Assembly (NCBI GenBank): GCA_003224085.1
Contig: QHYK01000073.1
Span: 1 to 50,494, forward strand
Origin: Acidobacteriota bacterium
GTDB lineage: Bacteria > Acidobacteriota > Terriglobia > Acidiferrales > UBA7541
Reading direction: 5' to 3'
DNA: 50,494 nt
Part shown: in pieces, positions 1-9,323 of the stretch
Layout: every line of letters starts with the position of its first letter
How positions within the stretch are numbered: the first letter of the stretch is position 1
Notes under the pieces: generated by a model
What the model was told of the DNA's origin: nothing
Databases searched by the model: none
Seen by the model: only the letters and a program-made list of their open reading frames with translations
Position numbers and translations under genes: made by a program

Positions 1-1
1 G

Positions 2-112
2 GAAAAAGCACCTAACCGTGTGGCCCTGGTTCTGTCAAAAGAGACCCTGGTTCAGCAAAGCTTGGCCAAACAGCTGGGCTTGGACGCACTGCGGGAGAGC
101 CGACAAGGGTAA
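2..112 (+). CDS. C-terminal end of an unidentified protein (5' part outside window)
   Basis: Reading from base 2, 36 sense codons run to a TAA at 110-112. The translated tail contains VALVLSKETLVQQSLAKQLG, a plausible amphipathic, protein-like C-terminus with ordinary composition, so I read it as the end of a gene that begins before the window. Too little is present to assign a family. It converges with the minus-strand GH36 gene, whose stop lies 124 bases downstream; the gap contains a weak TGCCG/CGGCA stem near 204-223 but no T-run. Confidence 0.5.
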   Translation, partial: EKAPNRVALVLSKETLVQQSLAKQLGLDALRESRQG

Positions 113-236
113 TACGCGGGCTGCTCCTTCAATTTCTTTCCGTTCAGCTACTTACCTCTGTTTTTTCGGAATCCCGAGTAAACTCCCGCTAGTCCCTTTG
201 GACATGCCGGGAACCTCCTCGGCAGTCTCAGTGAGG

Positions 237-2435
237 CTACCGAAGTTTCTCCAAGACGACAGCGGTGCTATCGAAATCGCCACGAAGATTAAAATGAATG
301 CCCGCGCCACCCAGGTAAGCCCCAGTGAACTCTTGCCCTTCTTGCAGCTTGCCTTCGATCGAAGTCATCCCGTAACGCGCTCGCGGATCGAGTCCTCGTA
401 AGCGAATAGTGGGTGCGGGAGTACTGTATTGCTGAGAATGGCGGAAAGCAAAAACTACTGCTTGGTTGCCGTCCTGTGCCACGTATTCGTTGGCCGTCAC
501 ATCGCTGGTTTGCGGCGAAAGCAGGCGGTACAGGTCGCCTGTCTGCACAGTCGGGCGAATGCGCTTGTACAGGGTAATCATTTTTGCCGCCAGTGCAGAG
601 TCTTCCGGAGACCAGCGGTTTACATTCGCGCCGATACCCAAGGCGCCTTGCATGGCAACCAGGAAACGAAACTGCAAAGGTGTGCTCCGCCCGTTCATGT
701 TGGGAACATCTGTAACCCACGAGGACATCAGTTTCGGGGCATAAGCCTCTGTGAAGCCCTCCTGAATGCGCAAGCGATCAAATGCCTCGGTATTGTCCGA
801 AGTCCATACCACATCGACGCGCTGCAAAATCCCCAGATCGATTCTCCCGCCCCCACCGGAGCAAGATTCAATTTCGAGCGTGGGATGTTTAGCTCGCAAG
901 CGGTCCATGATCTCGTAGAGATTGCGGACATAGGCCACCCAAAGTTTCCGTTGGTCTGCCTGAGCGAGCTCCGGCCATCCCGGCTCGGAGAAGGACCGGT
1001 TCATGTCCCACTTGAAATAGCGAATGTTATATTCGCCTGCCAGTTTGTCGAGGACATTGAAGATGTATTCTTTCACGTCGTTTCTCGCCAGGTTGAGGAC
1101 GAGTTGGTTGCGCAGTTCGCTGCGGGGCCGCCCGGGAAAGTTCATGGCCCAGTCGGGGTGTTGGCGGTAAAGTTCGCTGTCAGGATTCACCATTTCGGGC
1201 TCAACCCACAATCCGAAATCCATGCCCAGCCCATTGACGTGGTCAATTAGCGGTTTCAACCCTTGCGGGAATTTCTGCGGGTTCGCGTACCAGTCGCCGA
1301 GGCCGGCTTTGTCGTTATTACGTTTGCCAAACCAGCCGTCGTCCATGACAAACAATTCGACGCCGAGCTTTGCCGCTTTATCGGCAAGCAATTCCTGTCC
1401 GGCTTGGTCTACGTTGAACTCGGTCGCTTCCCAAGAATTGTAAAGCACCGGGCGCAGGCGCGATTTCGCCCCGCCGGGCAAGATTTCCTCCCGCTCAAAC
1501 CGGTGCATCAGGCGCGAGGCGCTGCCACGACCTTCGGAAGTCATTCCCGCAAAGAATGCGGGTGTGTCCAAAGCCTCGCCTGGACGCAATGGATAGGCAA
1601 AATCAAACGTGTTGAATCCGCCCGTCACGCGAACCTGTTCGTAGGGCGTTTGCTCGACGGTGATCCTCCAGTTTCCGCTCCAGGCGAGGGCGCCAAACCA
1701 GACATTGCCTGATTCTTCGGCCGCATCGCCGGCGTCAATTGCAAACCACGGATTGAGGTTGTGGCTGGTATGTCCCTTGCGGCTTTCCAATATTTTCATT
1801 CCCTGGTGAATAGGTTCGTGATTGATCTGCATTTCCGCGGCCCAACGACCACTCAAGTAGGTAAGCTGGTAGCCAGTGCCGTGCGGCAGATGCCAGGCTG
1901 CGGATTGCGCACTTTCGATGGTGAATGCCTGCTTCGCGCCGTTGCGAATGGTGGCATAGCGCCGGACAATGCCGTAGTGGGGATAGACGCGATAATGAAG
2001 AGTCACTTCGATCGAATCTCGAATGTCTCTTAGTTCGATTTCCAGATCGTTTTGCTGAATGCGGTGAGATACATAACGCAGCACCAGGTCGCGGTCGCCA
2101 TCCTCGCGCGTAATCTTAAGGGCTGGTTCCTCGTAGAACGGCCCGCCCCAGCCTGGATATTCGTCATTCACCAACATCTGCGAAGGATCGAAAGACGATA
2201 GGTCGTGGACCGCTCGAGGCGCACTGAGGTCGTCGCCTCGTGGCAGCGGCCGCCCCCAGTACAAGTGCTGCAGTTCTCCGTGCGGGCCCACAGCGAGAAC
2301 ATAAGAATTGTGATCGGTCGAGAGCAGCCAGAGCTTTCCCTTCTCGAAATACTGGACGGACTGTGCCCGTAGCGCGGTGGCCAAAACGGGGATGCTAAAC
2401 AAACAAGCTATGCGAAGAACTTTGTTCCAATGCAT
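237..2435 (-). CDS. Exported GH36 alpha-galactosidase
   Basis: Retaining alpha-galactosidase of glycoside hydrolase family 36, expected to release terminal alpha-galactosyl residues from oligosaccharides or polysaccharide side chains. With the ATG at 2435 the protein is 732 residues, normal for the family. A signal peptide (residues 1 to about 25, ending ATALRAQ) precedes an N-terminal beta-supersandwich, a TIM barrel (WEATEFN, FVMDDGWFGKR, GLWVEPEMVNPDS) and a C-terminal beta domain. The nucleophile is Asp477 in YFKWDMNR and the acid/base is Asp547 in WTSDNTEAFDR, the classic GH36 pair about 70 residues apart; SCSGGGGR is also present. A TTG six codons upstream (2453) is possible, but neither start has a clear Shine-Dalgarno sequence; I prefer the ATG because it gives a compact signal peptide. 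It diverges from the TPR-CRTAC1 remnant and belongs functionally with the galactan genes to its right. Confidence 0.93.
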   Translation of the reverse strand: MHWNKVLRIACLFSIPVLATALRAQSVQYFEKGKLWLLSTDHNSYVLAVGPHGELQHLYWGRPLPRGDDLSAPRAVHDLSSFDPSQMLVNDEYPGWGGPFYEEPALKITREDGDRDLVLRYVSHRIQQNDLEIELRDIRDSIEVTLHYRVYPHYGIVRRYATIRNGAKQAFTIESAQSAAWHLPHGTGYQLTYLSGRWAAEMQINHEPIHQGMKILESRKGHTSHNLNPWFAIDAGDAAEESGNVWFGALAWSGNWRITVEQTPYEQVRVTGGFNTFDFAYPLRPGEALDTPAFFAGMTSEGRGSASRLMHRFEREEILPGGAKSRLRPVLYNSWEATEFNVDQAGQELLADKAAKLGVELFVMDDGWFGKRNNDKAGLGDWYANPQKFPQGLKPLIDHVNGLGMDFGLWVEPEMVNPDSELYRQHPDWAMNFPGRPRSELRNQLVLNLARNDVKEYIFNVLDKLAGEYNIRYFKWDMNRSFSEPGWPELAQADQRKLWVAYVRNLYEIMDRLRAKHPTLEIESCSGGGGRIDLGILQRVDVVWTSDNTEAFDRLRIQEGFTEAYAPKLMSSWVTDVPNMNGRSTPLQFRFLVAMQGALGIGANVNRWSPEDSALAAKMITLYKRIRPTVQTGDLYRLLSPQTSDVTANEYVAQDGNQAVVFAFRHSQQYSTPAPTIRLRGLDPRARYGMTSIEGKLQEGQEFTGAYLGGAGIHFNLRGDFDSTAVVLEKLR

Positions 2436-2751
2436 GGCGTGAGATGATAGCAAAAAAACTTAAGACGGCCGCCCCACCGTGTTTCAAGCGCTTGAGGAGA
2501 ACGCCCCGGAGAATATTGATCAGGGATGTGAGCAGCCATCCGGTAAAGACCTTATCAATAGATAGATTCCGAGCTTCGTTAGATCGCATCCGTTTCCAGA
2601 ACGTTGCCGACGCGGATACGCCAAACTAGCTTCGCCAATGGCCTGGCCAGCCTTGAGTAACGCGCAGAATCGCAGGCGGTGCTTTTTCCATGCCCGCGCG
2701 CAGTGCAAGAATCATGTATGCTTTGGCGAGAATCAGGGAGCAAAGCAAGTC

Positions 2752-3513
2752 ATGGCGAATCGGAGCTCAATTCTCGGCTTCCTTTTTGCCGTTGCCGTGG
2801 GCCCGCTGTCTCTTCTAGTTCATGCACAAGCTGGTCATTCGTCTGAGGTTTCAGGTAGGGCGCCCACAGTCGACGACTTTGAAGAAACAAAGGAATTGCT
2901 GGAGCGTGGATTGCTGGAAGAAGCAGCGGCTGCAGCCAAGCGCGGGCTGAATCGTGCCCCGGGCAGCGTCGAAAGGCTCAATTTGCTTGGCGTCGTTTAC
3001 CACCGGCAAGGCAAGTATGACCAGGCGATCAGAGTATTTGAGGGGGCCCTCTCCATCAACCCTCGTTCGGTGAATATCTTCAACAATTTAGCTACGGGCT
3101 ACGCCGCTCAGAACAAGGCAGACCTCGCCGAAAAGATGTTCCGCAAAAGCTTGCTCTTAGCCCCTGAAAATCCAACCGCAAATTACAATCTCGGAGTGCT
3201 GCTGCTCGAGCGCAACCAGCCGAAAGAGTCCATTCTTCATCTTCGGCGCATTCGCCACCCAGATGTTTCTGCCCGCTTGGGCCTGGTTCGTGCTTACCTA
3301 AGCGCGGGGACCAGCAGCTCGGGGGTTGCAGCGGCCGAAAGCCTTTCCAAGGACTTTCCAAAGGATGCGAAGCTGCATTTTTCTCTTGGGGCCCCGCTGG
3401 CTTCTCATCGTCAATATCAGATTGCTATCCGCGAGTTTGAGCTGGCAAACGCACTTCAACTGATAATCCTTCGCAGGGGCTCCCGGCTATTCCTGCAAAA
3501 TTTACTGAGGTGA
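2752..3513 (+). pseudogene. TPR-containing N-terminal part of a broken TPR-CRTAC1 gene
   Basis: Starts at ATG 2752 with a signal peptide (residues 1 to about 26, ending LLVHAQ), followed by about five tetratricopeptide repeats (for example GVVYHRQGKYDQAIRVFEGA and NNLATGYAAQNKADLAEKMF). The frame stays open to a TGA at 3511-3513, but its last 17 residues (LIILRRGSRLF...) do not look like protein. Shifting frame near 3460 continues the repeat as ALQ-x-DNPSQGLPAIPAKF and runs straight into the CRTAC1 part. Loss of one C in 'caac(c)tgataat' would explain the break. I therefore think this was one exported TPR-CRTAC1 protein of about 800 residues. The alternative is that the 253-residue TPR protein is a separate gene. 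Such proteins are common in Acidobacteriota; their biochemical role is unknown. Confidence 0.6.
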
Positions 3514-5171
3514 CTTCCGCGCTCGGCGTTCATTTCGAGCACGCTGCTCCGCATACATCCAAAAAGTATCTTGTGGAGACGATGGGCTCCGGGGTCGCAT
3601 TGTTTGATTACGACAACGACGGCAAGCTCGACTTGTTCCTCGTAAACGGCGCAGAGATTAACGAGTCCTCTCCTCCAGGCACGATCCCGAAAAAAAAGCG
3701 GGTCGAAATACTGGAATCGTCTTTATCACCAGAAGCCGGATGGCACGTTTGAGGACGTCACGGAAAAGGCGGGCTTGCAGGGTGCGGGATATGGAATGGG
3801 GGTGGCGGTGGGTGACTATGACAACGACGGTTACGAAGATCTATTGTGACGGCGTACGGCGGCAACCGCCTATACCACAACAACGGCGACGGGACCTTCA
3901 CCGATGTTACAGAAAAAGCAGGGCTCGCCGGCGGCGGGTGGTCCACAAGCGCCGCGTGGGTAGACCTGGATGGCGACGGTCTGCTTGATTTGATCGTGTT
4001 GCGGTATCTGCAGTGGGATTTTGGAGACGTCTGGTGCGGTGAGCGGAAAGAGGGTTACCGTTCCTATTGTCATCCCGATCAATTCCAGCCGGTTCCACCG
4101 CTGGTTTATCACAACGACGGAAACGGCCACTTCACCGAGGTCTCGAAAAAAATTGGCCTCGCGAAAGCTGGAAAGGGGCTAGGGATAGCCATCGCGGACT
4201 TCAACGGCGACGGACAAATTAACGTGTTTGTGGCAAATGATTCGGTACCCGAGTTCTTATACCAGAACAAGGGGAACGGAACATTTGAAGAGGTGGGCTT
4301 GCTTGCGGGGGTCGGCGCGGATGGGGACGGGCACGTTTACGCAGGAATGGGCGTGGATTTTTTCGACTACGACAATGACGGTCTGCCGGACCTAGTGATC
4401 AGCAACCTCGCTTATCAGAAGTATGCACTCTATCGGAATAATGGTGATGGCACCTTCGGCTACACAACGGAGAGTTCGGGATTAGGCGAGATGACTCGCC
4501 TTCACTCGGGCTGGGGGCTGCGATTGATGGATTATGACAACGATGCGTGGAAAGCTCTCTTGGTTGTGCAGGCCCACGTACTGGACACCGTCGAACTAGC
4601 CTACCCGCAACTCCATTACCGGGAGCCCATGCTGCTACTGCGAAATACCGGCCATGGATTTGTGGACGTTTCCAAAAGCGCTGGCGCCGTGTTTCACGAG
4701 GCTTGGGCCAGCCGGGGAATGGCCATCGGCGACTTGGATAACGATGGGCAGATGGACACGGTGGTCACCACGAACGGAGGGCCAGCTCACATCCTCCACA
4801 ATAAAACGGAAAGCCATTTCCACTGGCTGGGGCTTCATCTTATAGGGCACAAAAGCAATCGGGACGCGATTGGGGCAGCGGTCAAACTCGTTACCAACCA
4901 AGGGATCCAATACGCAACGGTGAGCACGGCGGTCAGCTATCTCTCGTCGAGCGACAAGCGTTTGCATTTTGGCTTGGGCCAGGAGAGGAAGGCCCAGAAG
5001 CTCGAAATCCGCTGGCCGAGCGGACTCGTACAGATTCTTCAAGACATCGTCGCGGATCAAATGCTGCGCGTGGATGAGCCTGTTGAGCGAGCGCCAAACC
5101 CACCGCCTCATCTTCAAAGGTTGTCGTCCAAGGCCGCCGTCGGCGGTTCCTGCCGAGAGAATGGCCCCTAA
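3459..5171 (+). pseudogene. CRTAC1-family protein (FG-GAP/VCBS repeats plus ASPIC/UnbV), frameshifted
   Basis: The translation is a typical CRTAC1 protein: repeated FG-GAP/VCBS calcium-binding loops ([74 protein letters not shown]) fold as a beta-propeller, followed by an ASPIC/UnbV C-terminus (DAIGAAVKLVTNQG ... LHFGLGQ ... LEIRWPSG). The reading frame changes three times: near 3460 (apparent 1-base loss), in the A8 run 3690-3697 (A7 would stay in frame), and near 3844 (cta-ttg-tga where cta-ttt-gtg is expected). The longest intact piece is 3846-5171. Several loop positions also look eroded (DNDAWKALLV for the usual DNDGWKDL), favouring decay, although single-base sequencing errors could explain the indels. 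Family members are exported; their function is not established. Confidence 0.8.
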
Positions 5172-5236
5172 ACTCGCGGATCAGGTTTTTGTGCGGAACG
5201 CATTTTTCGCTTGACAAGGAACGCTGTTTGGCTGAT

Positions 5237-5269
5237 CGTGCACGTACACGATGGCCGTGTACGTGCACG
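5237..5269. repeat. Perfect 14-bp inverted repeat upstream of the TonB receptor gene
   Basis: CGTGCACGTACACG (5237-5250) and its exact reverse complement CGTGTACGTGCACG (5256-5269) are separated by ATGGC; a G.T and two Watson-Crick pairs extend it to 5234-5272. It lies 65 bases after the CRTAC1 stop and 78 bases before the receptor ATG. No T-run follows, so it is not a classical intrinsic terminator. Each arm contains the 8-bp palindrome CGTGCACG, which also occurs at 14826-14833 overlapping the candidate LacI operator of the GH2 gene. It could be a double operator for the receptor promoter, or a transcript-end structure. Confidence 0.75.
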
Positions 5270-5346
5270 GTCGCCAGGGGCGCGCAGCTTTCCGTTCCTG
5301 AGCTAGTTTTTCAGTTGGGTAGACCCTGAAGTGTGGAGGGGTGCGA

Positions 5347-8300
5347 ATGAGATCCTCTCAAGTAAGCGTTACCCTCGTGCTGGCCGCGGTGGCGGCAGCT
5401 ATTTCTGCCCTGTCCTCAACTCCTGCGCTGGGGCAAGTCGACGCAGGGGCGGTCCGTGGTACCGTTACGGACTCAAGCGGGGCTGTGGTTGCGAATGCCA
5501 AAGTCTCGCTTACAAATAAAGATACGGGTTTGGTGGTGTCCACGATTACGGCGGGCGACGGGACGTACACGTTCAGCCCGGTGAAGATTGGCTCGTATAA
5601 GGTCTCGGTGGAAGCAGCAGGCTTTCGCCAAGCGGCAGCCCAGATTGTCGTCAACGTTCAGGAACAGGCGCGCGCTGACTTTCAATTAGTTCCCGGCGCG
5701 GTGAACGAGACGGTAGAGGTGTCGGCTGCCCCTCCTCAGATGCAGACGCAAGATGCTTCCGTGGGTACGATCGCCACAGGAGTACAGATCAACGATCTTC
5801 CGTTGAATGGTCGCAACTACACCTTTCTCGCCCAACTCGGCGCAGGAGTAACTCCTCTCGTTGCCACGCGGCATCTTGAGGCGAGCGGCAGCTTCGTTGC
5901 AAACGGCTTGACGACGGTCCACAACAGCTACCTATTGGACGGGATCGACAACAACAACGATACCGTGGATTTCCTGAATGGAGCGGCGTACGTCAACTTG
6001 CCTCCGCCAGATGCGATCCAGGAATTCAAGGTGCAAACAAGCAACTTTAGCGCAGAATTCGGGCGGGCCGGCGGAGCGGTGATTAATGCCGCGATCAAGT
6101 CCGGGACCAACCAATTTCACGGAACGGCGTGGGAGTTCGTGCGGAACGACAAATTGGATGCGGTTAGCCTGGATCAATACTTCTTCAATCCTAAACAAGG
6201 AAAGGGCGAGTTGAGGAGAAACCAGTTCGGCGGCGCGTTGGGAGCGCCGATCCGCAAGAACAAGCTTTTCATCTTTGGAGATTATGAAGGCACTCGGGTT
6301 CGCACGGGAGTCGGGCTCCAGGCCAACGTCCCCACCGACGCGGAAAGAACCAGCGGATTTAGTGACTTTCGCGATTTGTTTTCGAACCCCGCGCAGAGTT
6401 TTACGCAGAACGACTTACTGAACCGGACATTCAATGCAGCAACGATACTCGATCCGGCCACGACTCGCCCGGTTAGCAAGGGTCAAGTTGATCCTGTAAC
6501 AGGTTTGCTCGCTACGGGGACCGGCTTTGTGCGCGACCCGTTCTACACCAACGGAAGCATCGTGGGAATCACGGATTTCACCGGCCTGACGCAGTTCCTG
6601 AACCAGCTACCTGGCACGCGTTTGGATCAAAATGCGATCAAACTCCTGGGGCTTTATCCGGCCGCGACTGTGAAAGGGGCATTCGTCAGCAATTACCAGG
6701 TCGTTCGAAGCGAGCCGGACGACAACGATCATTTCGATATTCGAGCGGACCAGAATTTCAGCGACAAAGATCAGATGTTCGGCCGGGTGAGCTACAGCAA
6801 CCACCGCGAGAATATTCCCAGTACATTTACGGGAGACGGGAGCAACATTGGATTTGACCAGGGCGCCATTGTCGACAAGTCGTGGAACCTGGCGGTCAGC
6901 GAAACGCACTCGTTCTCGCCAACGCTAATCGACGAGGCGCGCTTCGGCTACAGCCGGCTGACTGATTCGGCCCAGCCTTCCCTTGCGGACGTCCAGGGGA
7001 TTCCCGCCAAGTATGGAATTCCGGGCATTCCGCAAGGGAGTGGCAATGGCGGGCTGCCTGGGATTGACATCAACGGATTGACTTCGCTCGGCGCCGGAGC
7101 TTTTGCCAGCCCCAACCGCCGCGAAAGCGACACCTACCAGTTTACCGAAAACTTGACCAAAACTTACGGAGGGCACAGCTTCAAAGGCGGATTCGAATAC
7201 CAGAGACTGCATTTCCCCTGGATTGACCCGGCCTGGTCGCGCGGCAATTTCTCGTTTGGAGGTTATACCGGGATCCCCAACGTAGGCGGCAGCACCGGCA
7301 TGGCGGATATTTTGCTTACCCCTACGGCGACAACGGTTCCAAACGGAGTGAATAACGTCGGTGGGGCGAATGCGGTGTTCGCGTCTAACATTACACAGCC
7401 CGACGACCTGCGCAATTACTACGGAACGTACTTCCAGGACGATTGGAAGATGAATTCGAAGCTGACCATTAACATGGGGCTGCGCTGGGAAATCTTTCAA
7501 GGTCTCTCAGAAAGCAGCGGAAAGCAGGCTGGACTCGTGCCCGGCGCGCTCAGCGGAGCCGGGGCCCAATACGTGATACCTTCACAGCAGAAGAACGCGC
7601 CTTTGTCTTCCGCATTCGCTCCGCTTTTGGCGCAGGACGGAATTCAGCTGAATTATATCAGCGGCTCGAGTATCTTCACGACGCCGCTCACGAACTTCGC
7701 GCCGCGAGTCGGTTTAGCCTACCGCTTTACTCCGAAGCTCGTGGCGCGCGCTGCTTATGGCGTCTTTTACGGGGGCTTTGAGAATCTCGGCGGTGCGCCC
7801 GATCCCGGGTACAACTATCCCTTTACGGTGAACCTGGGGTTCTTCCGCGCCAATGACGCCAACCCTCTTGTTTATCCCAACGGCCAGCAGGCCACGCTGG
7901 AGAACGGGTTGACAGCGGCCGATCCGAATCCAGCAAGCGCAAACTTCAGTCCTGTCGGATTGAATCTGGTCGAATACCAGAGACCGTGGAAAACGGCCTA
8001 CACGCAGGAGTGGAATGGGTCGGTAGAATACCAGTTGACGCCGAGCCAGACGGTCACCGTGGCATACGTCGGGAACAATACTCATCACCTCCTGAATGGT
8101 GACAAGGGAAATATCCCGAGCGTTATTCTGCCTCCTGGGACCGATCAAACGGCATACATTCCCTTTGCTGATTTTGCCCGCAACAGCGATTACGTGGCTG
8201 CGAATGGCGCCGCTTACTATCACTCGTTTGCGCTGGCCTTTGAGCGGCGGTTTAGCCAGGGCCTGAACCTGCTCGTAAATTACACGCGCTCAGAGTGCAA

Positions 8301-9024
8301 GACGGACACCAAGAACATTTTGGGCATCGCCGACGGCAATTTCGCGCGGGCTCCTACGCTTGCCGGCTGGGGCCTGAAGAAAGACTATCAGTATTGCGGG
8401 AACGACGTTCCCAACATCTTCCACGCCAGCGGGATTTGGGAATTGCCGGTGGGCAAAGGCAAGAGGGTCGCCAACGGTTCCTCAAGCGCGCTCGATGCCG
8501 TCATTGGTGGATGGAGCACCCAATGGATTCTTACGGTGCAGGATGGCTTCCCGTTCTCGCTCGGAGGCGGTTCGCCAGGGACCGGATGCCCTGTAGCCAC
8601 AACGGCTGACTTCGGATGCTACTCGAATGTGGTTTCCGGCCAGGATATTTATTCCCACAAGGGTCCTCACGGAATTACGCAATTCCTGAACCCGGCCGCG
8701 TTCGAGCAGCCGCCGGTTGCGACCGCGGTGGGCCAAACGGATTACTCACCGCTCGGCGGTTCCCCAACACAGGCCCATGGGCCGGGATTTAGCAACCTGG
8801 ATATGTCAGTCTTCAAGAGATTCCAAGTGACCGAAAGAACGAAGCTCGAATTCCGGAGCGAATTTTTCAACACTCTGAACCATCCGAATTTCGGTACAAA
8901 CGGTAGTCCGAGTGGGACGGGGTTCGTCAGCCTGGATTTTAGAAGTACGTCCACGTTTGCGCGGGTCGATGGCACGCGCGGAATTGGCCGCCAAATCCAA
9001 TTGGCCCTGAAGCTCTATTGGTGA
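5347..9024 (+). CDS. Oar-type TonB-dependent outer-membrane receptor
   Basis: 1,225-residue outer-membrane receptor expected to take up an oligosaccharide using TonB energy. The ATG at 5347 is chosen over the GTG at 5341 because GGAGGG (5335-5340) sits six bases before it. A signal peptide (about 1-29, ending STPALGQ) precedes a carboxypeptidase-regulatory-like beta-sandwich (about 33-115, GAVRGTVTDSSGAVVANAKV). The plug follows (about 120-240, NDLPLNGRNYTFLAQL and YLLDGIDNNND), then a long barrel rich in aromatic beta-strands ending in LALKLYW, the usual terminal aromatic signal for outer-membrane insertion. Length and layout match the large receptors abundant in Acidobacteriota. Its place beside GH36, GH30, GH2 and GH27 genes suggests a galactan or galactoside ligand, which is inference. 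No SusD-like partner is present. Confidence 0.93.
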   Translation: MRSSQVSVTLVLAAVAAAISALSSTPALGQVDAGAVRGTVTDSSGAVVANAKVSLTNKDTGLVVSTITAGDGTYTFSPVKIGSYKVSVEAAGFRQAAAQIVVNVQEQARADFQLVPGAVNETVEVSAAPPQMQTQDASVGTIATGVQINDLPLNGRNYTFLAQLGAGVTPLVATRHLEASGSFVANGLTTVHNSYLLDGIDNNNDTVDFLNGAAYVNLPPPDAIQEFKVQTSNFSAEFGRAGGAVINAAIKSGTNQFHGTAWEFVRNDKLDAVSLDQYFFNPKQGKGELRRNQFGGALGAPIRKNKLFIFGDYEGTRVRTGVGLQANVPTDAERTSGFSDFRDLFSNPAQSFTQNDLLNRTFNAATILDPATTRPVSKGQVDPVTGLLATGTGFVRDPFYTNGSIVGITDFTGLTQFLNQLPGTRLDQNAIKLLGLYPAATVKGAFVSNYQVVRSEPDDNDHFDIRADQNFSDKDQMFGRVSYSNHRENIPSTFTGDGSNIGFDQGAIVDKSWNLAVSETHSFSPTLIDEARFGYSRLTDSAQPSLADVQGIPAKYGIPGIPQGSGNGGLPGIDINGLTSLGAGAFASPNRRESDTYQFTENLTKTYGGHSFKGGFEYQRLHFPWIDPAWSRGNFSFGGYTGIPNVGGSTGMADILLTPTATTVPNGVNNVGGANAVFASNITQPDDLRNYYGTYFQDDWKMNSKLTINMGLRWEIFQGLSESSGKQAGLVPGALSGAGAQYVIPSQQKNAPLSSAFAPLLAQDGIQLNYISGSSIFTTPLTNFAPRVGLAYRFTPKLVARAAYGVFYGGFENLGGAPDPGYNYPFTVNLGFFRANDANPLVYPNGQQATLENGLTAADPNPASANFSPVGLNLVEYQRPWKTAYTQEWNGSVEYQLTPSQTVTVAYVGNNTHHLLNGDKGNIPSVILPPGTDQTAYIPFADFARNSDYVAANGAAYYHSFALAFERRFSQGLNLLVNYTRSECKTDTKNILGIADGNFARAPTLAGWGLKKDYQYCGNDVPNIFHASGIWELPVGKGKRVANGSSSALDAVIGGWSTQWILTVQDGFPFSLGGGSPGTGCPVATTADFGCYSNVVSGQDIYSHKGPHGITQFLNPAAFEQPPVATAVGQTDYSPLGGSPTQAHGPGFSNLDMSVFKRFQVTERTKLEFRSEFFNTLNHPNFGTNGSPSGTGFVSLDFRSTSTFARVDGTRGIGRQIQLALKLYW

Positions 9025-9038
9025 CCGTTCACTTTTGT

Positions 9039-9240
9039 CCAGCGCTAAAGGATGCAGCTCGGCACAGGTCCGGCCTGCTCCTTCTTCAGTCGAAGAGGTC
9101 TTTGAGGTGGGCGTTTGCCGGAAATGCGACTGAATTCCCTGAGGCAGCCTGAGCAGCGCTGAGGCCAGGTGCCTAGATCTCATCATCGTAATTAAAGCGG
9201 ACATCCCAGACGAGACGTACCCCGGACCTTAGCGTTAGGA
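9039..9240. promoter_or_regulatory. Gene-free stretch with two weak palindromic sites before the TPR gene
   Basis: The 299 bases 9025-9323 hold no convincing gene. Two short elements stand out: CCAGCGCTAAAGG at 9039-9051, with the AGCGCT palindrome, and CCTTAGCGTTAGGA at 9227-9240. Both resemble half-conserved LacI-family operators; AGCGCTAA recurs just before the GH27 start (23298-23305). Short sites like these arise by chance, so confidence is low. Confidence 0.2.
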
Positions 9241-9323
9241 TGGGGAAGCGAAAAGCGCGAACGAGCCGGTTGCTCCGTGATGACGAGAGCTAGGCTGCTT
9301 CGCGCCGAAGCTGGATAGACCAA

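Noticed and set aside
18-401. 127-codon plus-strand frame at the left edge
   Set aside because: It overlaps the C-terminal coding sequence of the GH36 gene, and the true upstream coding tail (2-112) is in another frame.
3684-3700. Programmed frameshifting at the A8 run
   Set aside because: The gene needs two further shifts at unrelated sequences, so a programmed event at one site would not give a complete protein.
3740-3988. 82-codon frame across the CRTAC1 break
   Set aside because: Arg-rich product ([20 protein letters not shown]); the CRTAC1 loops are in a different frame across the same bases.
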